A stretch of DNA of 64,000 bases from Neoceratodus forsteri (lineage: Eukaryota > Chordata > Ceratodontiformes > Ceratodontidae). The notes under the pieces are model-generated. The model had not been told where the DNA came from, searched no databases, and saw only the letters and a program-made list of their open reading frames with translations. The translations under genes were made by a program, and so were the position numbers. The stretch is taken from NCBI GenBank assembly GCA_016271365.2, contig CM057455.1:1562062501-1562126500 (forward strand). Reading direction: 5' to 3'. Below, piece after piece: positions 54,266 through 64,000 of this stretch (within the stretch, counting starts at the first letter, position 1; every line of letters starts with the position of its first letter).

Positions 54266-54628
54266 TCTGTGGGCAGTTTTGAGAGGGGGTGGGACAGGGT
54301 CTAAGGTATGGTCAAAACTGGTGGGGAAGCTAGGGAGGGAGAAGTCGGTAGAAGGGGGTGATAAATCAGATGGACAGGCAAGGGGTGGGGGGGCAGCTGC
54401 AGTAGATTAGACTGGGAGCTGCGCACTCGAGCAGACTTGATAGACCATGTGGCCTGTATCTGCTGGCATTTTCGTATGTTGGTATTAAATAAATAACATG
54501 CAGGTATGCTAGTTTTAAATGTGAAGGTTTGTTTCTGGAACACTTCTGCAATGATCAAATCAAAGAGCAGGTAGCTACTAAAATAAATGGCTTTCAAATG
54601 TTGTATTTACAACATACAAACTAATGTA

Positions 54629-54771
54629 TGGCTAACCATACACAAGGTCAAGTTTCCACTGTGTGGTGAGATGACATCACAGACCCGAGGAGCAAAGTTC
54701 GAAAGGTCTGTGTGTGATGTCATCTCACCCCCGAAATGAAAACATCAGCCTTGTCATGTGTGGCTGCCCAT
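54629..54771. mobile_element. Palindromic MITE-like element
   Basis: The left arm (54,629-54,685: ATGGCTAACCATACACAAGG ... GTGAGATGACATCACAGACC) is the imperfect reverse complement of the right arm (54,704-54,771: GGTCTGTGTGTGATGTCATC ... ATGTGTGGCTGCCCAT). The loop holds about 18 bp. The arms stay paired over some 60 bp, with an inner near-perfect 20-bp block. There is no ORF. Superfamily is unassigned; the edges lie at or near ATGG/CCAT. Confidence 0.75.
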
Positions 54772-54779
54772 AAATTATT

Positions 54780-57700
54780 TTGCATAGTATATTTTAGTTT
54801 ACATTCATTTATCTTCTTTATAACTCTGCCGTGGACTGTGGCACAATAAAGAGAGAAAACAGTAAACAACAGGATAAAATTAAAAACATTTAATGTGATT
54901 TAAATAATAGCTATATGATCTGGTAACATTTCTAGTACTTTATCTTTTAAACAAACAATTTCACTTGGGGTGTTTTCAGTCTTGCTTATATCTTTGTTAT
55001 GAGGAATGTGCAGTGTAGGTAAACATGAGGACTCTCAAGAGACGTGGGATTCTAAACTGTTCTACCGTAGTGGTGACATAACTGCTGTGGTACAACAGCA
55101 TTCTGGCATCACTGCTTTAGTACAGCAGCATTTAGAAGTGTACAGATTACCATACACACAATAGTACTGAACAATATACTGTAAGTTTGTTTTGCTTTAA
55201 TGTTTTATGGATTTTATTACTTTCTCATGTTATTTCTCTTCTATCTCAAATAATGCAGCTTTTAATTCACTTTGTCTGTTAAAAAGTAACTGACTATCCC
55301 CACATGATTTTATAGTTGCTTTATGTCACATCACAGACTGTTGCCATGTTTATGTACTATGGTGTCGTAAACAGGCACTGTTGGGTCAGACGGGGACAGT
55401 CAAATGCTTTTTATGCAGACATCTTGAATGGGCTACTAAGATGTGCGCTAAACCTTGGATAGGAAAATTGAAATAAAAAACTGCAATGTGTGGTCGATCA
55501 TAGTAACTGAAACGTTTATGAAAATCCATCCTGAAGTGGATATCTGCTCTTTAAGAACAGTGACTGATGAATAATGTACATTGTTTGGGGTTGCAACAGG
55601 ATGCCTTATAACAACTCCAGTCATGAATGGCAGACTGTAAGGAGGGTCATTACATTGAGGGAAATATCCCCTTAAATACAAAAATAGGGGTTTCTCAGTA
55701 GTAGGTGAGAGTTTAGAAGTTACTACAAAGGAAGACAATTAGCCGGTTTGAATTAGATGCCTATGATTTATGAGTCTGAACTCCACTGGGGCGGGGGTAA
55801 AAGAACCACTCTACTCACTCAGCCATTTCCCCAGTTGTCAGTTTCCTTCCTGAGTGCATTTTGGTATATAGCAGGGGTTTACTGACATTGGGCAGACAAG
55901 GGAGACACCATGGGCTATGTATTTGGGTCTCTTGGCAATAGTCTGAAATTTAGGAAATGAATAAGAAGGGAGATCAGTTACTCTAATTTGACTAGACGAT
56001 CTAGGGCCTATTAATCAGAGCTCTCCCAGGTAAGCTAATGGAACAACTCCACAAGTTCAGCTAGTAGATGGGTTTGTTCAACTCACCCAGCTATAATTGT
56101 TGATTGTTTTCATTTGACTGCATGACTTCCTGGTTCTCAGCCATTAACAGGCACTGACAGAGGGGTCTTTTGCAGCTGTCCTAATTATCCTCAGCTCCTG
56201 ACAAAAGATGTCCCTATAGGGAAAAGCATGAATGATTTTTAAGGGACTGAGGACTTGAACATGAAGGAAAATGCCTAATAAAGATATATTTCTATAGCAG
56301 GATTTTTGTGCAGTACTAAATGTATCTGGCTGTCAAGGTACTATCCCTGTCTTATGGAGTCAAATAAGATTAGGAACCTGGGTTGTTTAGTTCCTGTTGG
56401 GGTTCATAAACAAAAGTTGAAAAGTAAGTTGTGCAGTATCTCAAGCCAGGGAAATTTAAAGTGTGCTATGTGACAGGCTAGTACTCTTCCTCACCAAACA
56501 ATACAAACCTACTGTATCGCCATGCATTCAACCCACCCACTACCCACACACTGCAATAACAGATTAACACAAAGGCAAGGCAAACTCAATATATTGCACT
56601 TGACACGGTAGCAAATTAAAAAATACCAAAGAGAATTGTTTTGGAGAACAGGGATCTGTGGAAGGAAAGTGTTAAGTTCGACAAGTGGAACTTATAAACA
56701 GCAAATGCTCTATAACCAATGATCATAACCACCTAACAATGGCAGCTACTTTAGATCAGTGCACCCTCCCCCCCACACTTCACCTTATTACACTTCCCTA
56801 CACTTAACAAACCCCACTCTCGGATCTCTCACTGCTACCAGAATTATTATACTCCAAGTCCCTTAAGGAGCTCACAGTGCAGCACTGGGTACCCACCCAT
56901 TGAATCAGTGCAGGCCCATTGACAGCTGTGCTGCATGTGATAAAGGAAGTGAAATACTACAAAACCAAAACCAACATGGCTCTGTCTCTCTCCATTGATC
57001 AGTCTCAGTGACTCTGGCAGATCAGCATGGCACAGGCGGTCTCCGTAAGTACGTCACTTGCCTCAGGATACAGCACTTGCTGAAGAGTGCCCACTCTCCT
57101 AATCAGTGTCACCTCAAGATAACTCCCTCAGCACTGGGTGCCATTCATCAGCCTATGGTGTCTGGGGATGATGGCTTAGATTAGATGTGGCAGTCTCTCA
57201 GATCACAGAAGATCTGATTTGGAACAAAAGCTGTCAGTGTACACTGGAGCACAAACTGTTGGACAACTTACCCTCATAGATTGCCTCTCTCCAGTGACTG
57301 GAAATCTTCTCTTAATGTCTCTCTGCATTTAGCAATCTACTCCTTCTAAAAACCAAAGTCACCCTTCAATGTGTCTGCACAGGTTGGTATAGACAGTGCA
57401 GATGGTAGGTCAACCTCCTTGGTCTCTACCACACAGGCTGAAAGGCTACTTTAAAGTCTCCTTCACTCCACTCAAGATTCCAGTTCTCAGATGGGTTACT
57501 CTCTATGTCAGTCACTGGAGGAGGAGCTGTCTGACTTTCACTCGATGTCCTGTTGTTGGTTAGTCCCACAGGCAAAATACTCAGTCTTCCAGGAGTCCAT
57601 GAGCCTTTCTGCTTCTACTGTAGGCTTTACAGAGCCTGACTGGCTGGTGATGCTGCCTTCTGACCCAGTGGTCACACTGATAGGGGTCAGGGACAGGAAA

Positions 57701-60190
57701 GCATGCTGCCCATGTTGTTCCTTGAGCACTGGGCTTAACATCTTTCTTAGCCAAAAGGCTCCTGCCTTTAATAACATTTTGTGTGTCATTTACATAGTTC
57801 ACACAAGTGTTCAGTACCATTGCGGCATAAAATGGGGGAATTCAAGGCTTGAGTTTGTTTTTGCACTCATCTCTCTCATCAGCGGCAGCAGAGCCATGGG
57901 ATCCAGTGCAGTAGCAGAACTGCACATCAAAGGTGGTGCTGGCTAGAAATTGAGTCTTCTGCACTGCCCACTCTGTTCCTTGCTACAGTAGTCCTCAGAG
58001 AAATTGGAGAGAAACAGCTAGTATAGGTAAACAGACTGGTGTGTCCTGTGGAGCTGAAAGTTAGGTCCCATCAATTGGGGGAGAGGGGGCTACATTGCTG
58101 AAAACCAACAGGAAAGCTGTATAGATCATAAATGTTTCAGATGGGCTATATGTTTATCCTGCCATTAGTGTGGCAGAGATGTGAAGAGAAACCCAGCATG
58201 TAGATACGCCATCACTATAAATAATTTTAAGGTATAGATTCTGCGTATGTCAATGTCTTCTGAACTCAATGAGCAAATATGACCTTCCCTTTCTAGCACA
58301 ATAAAAACTCCTTGTGGGATTTGCTATACCATTTTATAGACTGCTATACATTAAAATGGTTGAATTACTTTCTTATTTGACCCCCTTTCCAAAACAAATT
58401 ACAATAGTAGGTGCAGCCCATGGCATGATGGCTTGCAAGCTGAAATATGCCCTTCCAATAGTATTGGCAGTCTTGGATTGCTTGGGTTAGCCGTTTCCTG
58501 AGATGGGGCACTGTTACGTCAGTGCTGAAGTACAGTATAAACATTTTGTTAGATCTCTATTACATTCACAGTCTACTTAGGGTGTGCCTTCCCCAGGAGC
58601 AAACATGCCTTTGTTATCAGTTCTTGCAACTCTGGGTAGTTTAATTCATTTTTTAAAGCAATGTCAACTGGGACCAGCATGGTAAATTAGTTTTAACTGA
58701 AGTATGTTTTCCTTATGGGAGGATATCACCACTGATGTCTTGTGTTTCATCTTGTTCCTTGCATTGTTGTGGTTTTCCTGTCTTTGATGAGGCTTATAGT
58801 AAAACATGATTTCTGAAATGTTGTGGAAAATGAATTCAAGTGGTGACATGATGCTTTTCAACATAAGTGTTCTTTGCGAAGCCTGCAGTGTACCACATAC
58901 TCTTTTGAACGCATGAGTAATATAGCTACCAATTCTGAAATGTTTTGAGTAAAACACATTTTGAGTGAAGAGGAACATGCAGCCATACAGAAACAAAACA
59001 ATTTGGTTATCTCCTTGTGTCCTTAAAGTATCCTACACACTTCTCTCTTTGCAAACTGCTTTTCCAGTATGCTACCTCAAAGTGTACTAAATGTGTATAT
59101 TTTTGGTTAGCAGCATATGCAATGGCCTGAATCAGAAAATGTTATTTGTCTTCATGCGTTAGGAGACAGGACAATAACTCATGACTGGTAGACCACCAGG
59201 TGAGTCATTTAAGTCTTGCTCTATCACAAGTGATGATAAGATGCATATGCTGAGCCAGGCCATTGTATGTCCAGTTTATAAAATGTATTTTAAATGAGTT
59301 CTTTCTATGAAGATGAAACTGTTTCTGTTTGATTTTACTGCTCTGTCCACAGAGGCGATTGTGATGTTGTCAGGCATTGTTCAAGTTGATTTTGTTCATT
59401 AAGGGTTCCTTTGTGAGATATTCAAAGTGGAGATAAATGGCTAAAATTAAGATAAATTATTTATCTTCATTTAGAAAATAATATGAAAATAATGACCTAT
59501 GATTTTTTTATTCTATTTCTGATTGGCCCTCATCTCCTAACTTATATGACGCCCTTCTTTTCCCATTCTGCAGTGGCTTTAGCACTTTTTTTTTTTTTTA
59601 CATTTGAAAAAATAAATTTAGCCCTCCTTTTAGTTGCTTGAATCAAGTTTTCATCGGTATTTTCAGCTGTTTTTGTATACGGTACTTGTTATCCTGTAAG
59701 GTCCAAAGCAATGTCTGCTGCATGCTAGTTCATTATACTCACATGAAAAGTGATCTCAAACAACTGATATTCAGAAGCAATACAGATTAGTGATGAAAAC
59801 CTGGTGCAAGCCATATTAAAATGAACAATCCTTTTATTATTTCACCTGTAAAACAAAAGTGGTAGTGCAGAGGCAAAATGGGGACAGAGGGATATCATAT
59901 AAATCAGGAGATAATGGACAATCTAAAATAGAATACAAAAGCATAGGTCAAAATTTTCACCCTTATGATGCACTGCTGCTTTAGCGTTCAACTATTTGGA
60001 ATAATCCAATTTTTTTTAACTGTAATAATCCCTTATACTATACTACATTTTCTTAGGGTGGGGAAGGGAATTATTAAAAAAGGAAAGAAGACAATGAATT
60101 CCTAAATAAAATCAAAGCCTGCCCAGGAGCTGTGCAGCTAATAAAATTATACACAGGCAGTATGATACAGATTCTTAATTTTATAACAAT
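54780..60190. other. Unassigned 5.4-kb interval
   Basis: No gene, element or RNA could be supported. Open frames (up to 151 codons at 57,491-57,946) lack recognisable domains and stop within mixed-composition DNA. Minor items are an A/T-rich stretch with three AGATAA/TTATCT words at 59,430-59,466 and a T-run near 59,587. The stretch may contain introns or distant regulatory DNA. Confidence 0.35.
59425..59470. promoter_or_regulatory. GATA-type word cluster
   Basis: AGATAA occurs at 59,431 and 59,450, with TTATCT at 59,461, in 40 bp. Chance is plausible in AT-rich DNA; it is listed because the surrounding kilobase lacks repeats. Confidence 0.2.
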
Positions 60191-60195
60191 GGTGT

Positions 60196-60525
60196 AAAAC
60201 ATACTAACATACTAAAATGCCAGCAGAATTGGCCTAACGGTCTTTCATGTCTGCTCGTTTGGTCAGCCCCCACCCTGAGAGCTGAGCTTGCTGCCCCCCT
60301 TGCCTTCTCTGGCTTCTCCCTTCCCAGTTCCGGATATTCTTGCTGCACTGGATTTTGCTTCCAGAACCCTTCCCCTGTACCTGTCCCACCCCCTCTTGAA
60401 CCCCTCCACCATCTCTGCCTCCACCAGCCCCCTGGGCAGCGCATTTCATGACTCCACCACCCTCTCAGTAAAGTAGCATCTCCTCCTTTCTCCCTTGAAT
60501 CGTCCCCCCTCCAGCTTTTACATTT
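60196..60525 (-). mobile_element. 3' end of a CR1-like LINE (copy G)
   Basis: The minus strand carries the final ORF2 codons ('DEVVESWNALP'-type, broken) and the terminus GACCGTTAGGCCAATTCTGC, then CTGGCATTTTAGTATGTTAG at about 60,198. It is an ADDSK-subfamily member, near-identical in layout to 38,625-38,900. It is truncated at about 60,525, where a different LINE fragment begins. Confidence 0.85.
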
Positions 60526-60539
60526 CCATCCATTTCCAA

Positions 60540-61345
60540 AATTGACTCATTTATTTCCCTTGGGATTAGCCCATTTCATAGGGGAGTCTGATTTGTATCC
60601 CATGATATGAATTAAAGAAATAATAAAAAACAGAGTTAGGGACGTAGCTGTAGCAAAAGATCTAGAAAGATTAAATAGCTTGAAACTCTTCCATTGGTAC
60701 AAGCAAATGAAGCAAACACTTAGCCTTGAATTGTATCTGATTTGTATGATTAACCCAAAACAAAGAAGACTAATAACTAGGTTCCGACTTGAACTTTATA
60801 AAGCCAACAATATTTATTTCCAGCAAAAAAGACCAGAGGTGGACACTCAGTTTTGCAAATGTGACCTTAAGTTAGAGGATGATCTCAAACATATAACATT
60901 AAAATGCCCTCTTTATGCACAAAGTAGGAATTACTGGCTGGGTAACATTTTGGCTTCCCTTGGTCTCCCTCCCTCCCAATTAGTTACTACATTGTACACG
61001 TATCAGGATGTACAACAGCTGCACATTTTCTAGCTGGCTAATTTTCTAGCAGCAACACATCTGTAATAGACAACTGTGCAATTAATAATGGCCAATGTAT
61101 TAATATGAATGATTCAAGCACCTTCTTTGGAACCATTAAAAATAACTATCCCCGAACTTTGAGATGTGTACATGTGATCCCTTATAACAAGACTCAAGAT
61201 ATTTTATTGCACAATGAAATTGCAACATTACACATTTTATGTACTTTTAGATGTAATGTTGTAAAAATGTCTATATGTCTTTTTTAATTTTAACCTTTTT
61301 AATGGTTAAATTGCTGATTGAACAAATAAAACATTTTGTACTTGT
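60540..61345 (+). mobile_element. 3' fragment of an unassigned non-LTR LINE
   Basis: The plus-strand frame 60,680-61,033 encodes 'RLITRFRLELYKANNIYFQ', then 'FCKCDLKLEDDLKHITLKCP', a C-x-C...H...C knuckle typical of the extreme C-terminus of several non-LTR LINE clades ('R-x-G...C-x-C...ED..H.L..CP.Y'). A/T-rich 3' UTR and GAACAAATAAAACATTTTG follow. The clade is not assigned. No catalytic domain remains. Confidence 0.6.
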
Positions 61346-61615
61346 ACTTGACAACCAGCTCCCCCTCCTTGCTATCACTCTTACGATCTCTCGGTTTCAC
61401 TTTCCATCCCTTCAAGCTGTGCCTCCTGGTAGGCACTTTACCTCCCACTCCTCGTCTCTGCCTTTTCCCAGCTCCACTCCATCGATGATAGAGTCCCCCA
61501 TCAGGAGTAGCTTCCTCTTCCTTTGGGGTCCTCTTCCACCCACCTTTGGGGCTTCATTGTGGAGATCCCACTCATTGTCCTAGGGTACAACGTCCGGTGA
61601 CCATAAGAGGCCATC
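61345..61615 (-). mobile_element. Isolated CR1-like ORF1 fragment (esterase-like N-terminus)
   Basis: Minus-strand translation near 61,510-61,440 gives 'RKRKLLLMGDSIIDGVELGK', then 'VKCLPGGTA', the GDS nucleophile block and following 'C-L-P-G' turn of the CR1 ORF1 esterase-like domain. A stop follows. The rest of the LINE is absent. Confidence 0.6.
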
Positions 61616-61619
61616 AACA

Positions 61620-62695
61620 GGAATTAAATTCTGCTTACCATGTTACTATGCAAATGACATCATAGCCAGCTCACACACACAGAAAGGTAACCCCAGTTTT
61701 CCTAAAATGTACAAAGTGACATGCATGATGCAATGGATGCTCATGCTATCACTTGACACCTAAAAACCCTCCCTACAAAGGAACCCCTTGATTAGGCTTT
61801 TCTATTTAAAAGAAATGTTCTTACCTAATTCCTCTGAGGTTCTAAATAAAATCAGCACTCCATAAATTATTACAGAATGCCCTCCCCACCACCCTCTCTG
61901 GCTTTAAAGCACACTTCTGCCATTCATTGTGAGCAAATATGCACTACTGACAATTGGCAGACCTGAGAGTGCATATTTGAGTACATTGAGTGGTAGAACC
62001 ATGCTTTACAGCCCTTAAATGGTGGTGGGGAGTGCAATCAGTTGATAGTTACAGACTATAAATTTATTTAGTAGTACAGATGATTTAGATAAAACAATTT
62101 ATAAAGAAAACAGCTAATTGGTGGGTAGCCTTTAGGTGAGAGTTTTATTTTATGATTTGTGCAGTTTTTTAACAGCAAATTCTATTGGCAAGATCCCTTT
62201 TCTCTTCCATGGAATACAGGACAAGGTGTCCTATGCATGTGAAATTGAAACTGCATCCTTAGGAGCTGGCCCACTGGCACTGAGGGTTGAGGCACTGGAT
62301 GCCACACCTTGTGCCATGCCAGCAACCCATGTTCAGAGGCAAGCTTGAGCTGCCATGGGTGGGGGGGCGGCTGGGAGATGACAGTAGTGGCCACTGGGCT
62401 GCTCTCTTCCAGATCAGGGAGGCTACCCACCTTGCTCTTGACTGATACCTAGTGAAGGCTGGGTGATGGATCAAGGGAGGTCTGGGGGACTAACATTGAG
62501 AGGGTGAAAGGAGTATGGTTTCTGGGAATGCACACAAGGCACCTGTGTTCACCACTGCTCTGAGAGGGACAGGAGAAAATGGAAAATGGGGCACCATGGC
62601 AGGCTTAATGAAGCCCTGAAGCCAATACAGGGCAGACTGAGATTCTCTGAGAGAGGACCGTAGCCTGCCTACACAGAGCCCCGATGGGAGAATAA
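61620..62695. other. Unassigned sequence
   Basis: Nothing recognisable is present; open frames of about 70-100 codons have no domain. A G-rich plus-strand stretch around 62,350-62,480 is unremarkable. Confidence 0.35.
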
Positions 62696-62696
62696 C

Positions 62697-62741
<45 letters not shown>

Positions 62742-62780
62742 TGCACATAGATATATAGATATGTGTGTGTATGTATGTAG
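62696..62780. repeat. TA/CA/GT compound microsatellite
   Basis: (TA)n runs into (CA)n, then into (TA)n, (GT)n and GTAT units. It gives spurious Ile/Tyr/Val-rich frames. Confidence 0.9.
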
Positions 62781-62829
62781 GTATAGTGCACGGTAGTAGC
62801 ACTACAGTTAGGGTTGCCCGACCACTTCT

Positions 62830-63870
62830 ATGGTAAACCCCAAATTGTGCACTTTAATAACTTTGCAACCATTTGACTGATTTGTGTGAAATTTTGCATA
62901 TGCAGTCTGGTACCATATATCTCTAGATCTGGCAAGTTTCGTTCTGGTCAGATGTGCGGGTGCGGTTGAGGAGTGCCATAAAATGTGAAAAATACAACTT
63001 TTTGGCCAATTCTTTGCTTGGTGTTACAGCCCAAATGGTTTGGCCTTCTGGTTTGAAGTTGTCAGGAAATGTGGGGTCTGGGTCACTGATGTGCCTTTTG
63101 AAGGTTTGATGAAAAAATATTAATCCATTCAAAAGTTATTAAATGTTAAAGTTTCCCATTATTGCCTATGGGGAAAAAATATATGTGCCATGTGAAAGCA
63201 CATTTTGCTTTTGCAAAAGCACCTGTCGCAAACAGGTTCGGTACTATCGTGCTGCCACCGTCTTGTTTTCAATTAGTAACGTAGATAAAATGTAGCTCAA
63301 AAAATAATGCCCCTTGCTAAACACCAACATTGTGTTTGCCTAATTGGGGCCCTGGGAACATGACCTGGCTTCAGATTTGTAAAAGTATGGTCAGAAATAT
63401 ATTTTTTTTTTGTTTTTTTGTTGGTAGTGTCGCAATTTGTGAAAGTACAGTGCGACACTGTCACAAATTTTGTGAAAGTGTTGTACCATACTTTCATGAA
63501 TTGTGACTCCCTTTCGCAAAAGCTTTTGCAAATTTTGCGAAAGTGTCATAATTTTTGACACTACTTTACAAAAAACACCTGTTTCTTTGCCACTTCACTG
63601 CAACTAAACAGTTTGGGCTTTTGGGCTGAAATTTGCAGGGTAGAATGGGCTTGCCCCACAGAAGTGCCTTTTGCTGGTTTGGTGAAAAAATTTACATCGG
63701 TTTTATAGTTACAGCATTCCGAAGTTTCAACATTTTCCAAGGGTTAACATTGCAGTGCTCTCGGTACCTTTTCACACCTATATCTTGAAAACGGTTCGAA
63801 ATACAGATTTTTCACTAAGTACAACTTAAGCATGCTTATAGTATGCCAGATCATGATTACAACTGTGGTG
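62830..63870. repeat. Divergent direct duplication flanking a palindromic block
   Basis: Block one (63,030-63,166) and block two (63,603-63,738) align over about 135 bp: 'AATGGTTTGGCCTTCTGGTT' / 'AACAGTTTGGGCTTTTGGGC', 'GATGTGCCTTTTGAAGGTTT' / 'GAAGTGCCTTTTGCTGGTTT', then GGTGAAAAAAT-type and AAAGTTTC/GAAGTTTC. Between them lies a palindrome-rich segment (63,180-63,560) built of TTTGTGAAAGT/ACTTTCATGAATTGTG and GCAAAAGCTTTTGC. The unit offset is about 573 bp. Family unknown; it could be an array or two ends of one element. Confidence 0.65.
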
Positions 63871-64000
63871 GAATATTTTCAAAAATTCCTATAGTTACTG
63901 AGATATTGCCAGATTTGAAGCACAAGGGTTGCTTGGAATGACTCTAGGTCTGAGCTATGTCTCTATACCTATGGGTAGATGGGAGCACAGGGCCCAGATG

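Larger units (their letters stand above)
50190..54482 (+). mobile_element. CR1-like LINE (copy E) with two nested insertions
   Basis: The element starts at the endonuclease ('LNARSLGNKAVELRALMS', 50,217) and ends at GTCTGCTGGC-type signature CTGCTGGCATTTTCGTATGT near 54,465. It is interrupted twice. An L2/Babar-like LINE lies at about 52,783-53,916, between '...TTTAGATTAAAGCC' and 'GGGGGCACAAGGGGACACAG'. A SINE lies at 54,046-54,265, between 'GGTGATATCATT' and 'ATCTGTGGGCAGTTTTGAG'. The flanks join to match the undisturbed order in copy B (GGTCTTTAAGTTAACCAGGG, then GTGATATCATGTAAATCTGT). ORF1 is missing through 5' truncation. Confidence 0.9.

Noticed and set aside
57491..57946. 151-codon plus-strand frame
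   Set aside because: No domain, no repeat signature and an equally open minus-strand frame over the same bases; likely chance.
62490..62802. Ile/Tyr/Cys-rich frames that look like membrane peptides
   Set aside because: They are produced by the TA/CA/GT microsatellite.
1..64000. tRNA, rRNA, CRISPR, or bacterial operon signals
   Set aside because: None was found. B-box-like words belong to SINE remnants, and spliced genes and LINEs show the DNA is eukaryotic.

Overview
The window looks like nuclear DNA from a large, repeat-rich vertebrate genome. I find no host protein-coding gene I can name, and no rRNA, tRNA or CRISPR. Roughly half of the window is recognisable transposable-element sequence. 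It is dominated by CR1-like LINEs of several ages, with an L2/Babar-like LINE family, a Penelope-like element, a PIF/Harbinger DNA transposon and several tRNA/CORE-type SINE remnants. This mix fits a lungfish-like genome, but an amphibian, a cartilaginous fish or another large-genome vertebrate cannot be excluded from sequence alone. The organism call is an inference.

Layout. 1-5.6 kb: mostly unassigned AT-rich DNA with microsatellites, SINE scraps and an old LINE scrap. 5.6-10.3 kb: near full-length CR1-like LINE on the minus strand, carrying an insert. 11.4-13.3 kb: old minus-strand CR1 split by a plus-strand L2/Babar-like LINE. 13.3-17.8 kb: near full-length plus-strand CR1-like LINE. 17.8-18.9 kb: old minus-strand LINE. 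19.2-24 kb: a CORE-SINE, then a roughly 400-bp tandem repeat into which a minus-strand CR1-like LINE (20.6-23.7) has inserted. 24.1-28 kb: an AT-rich second CR1-like lineage with a degenerate ORF1 and ORF2. 28.06-29.3 kb: minus-strand L2/Babar-like LINE. 29.9-36.0 kb: a GC- and CA/TG-rich Harbinger region with a transposase and two different Myb/SANT-like genes. 36.0-36.6 and 38.6-39.6 kb: truncated LINEs. 41-45.6 kb: Penelope-like relics in both orientations. 45.6-46.7 kb: old CR1. 47.5-50.15 kb: a repeat-free island resembling conserved non-coding enhancer DNA. 50.2-54.5 kb: CR1-like LINE with an L2/Babar-like LINE and a SINE nested inside it. 54.6 kb: a palindromic MITE-like element. 54.8-60.2 kb: unassigned. 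60.2-61.6 kb: a mosaic of LINE pieces. 62.7-63.8 kb: a microsatellite, then a divergent direct duplication around a palindromic block.

How the parts work. The CR1-like elements encode ORF1 (Cys zinc motif, coiled coil and SGNH/esterase-like blocks GDS...GTND...DxLHLS) and ORF2 (apurinic-like endonuclease plus reverse transcriptase). Their 3' ends share one terminal signature ending in an octamer repeat close to GTATGTT(A/C/T). Every copy shows stops, frameshifts or 5' truncation, so all look non-autonomous now. The Harbinger region is the most informative: its transposase reads as a 371-residue DDE protein if one GT-AG intron is removed and one missing base is allowed for. Next to it are two separate Myb/SANT-type accessory genes, one of them also splicing in phase. 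The island at 47.5-50.15 kb is the best candidate for host function.
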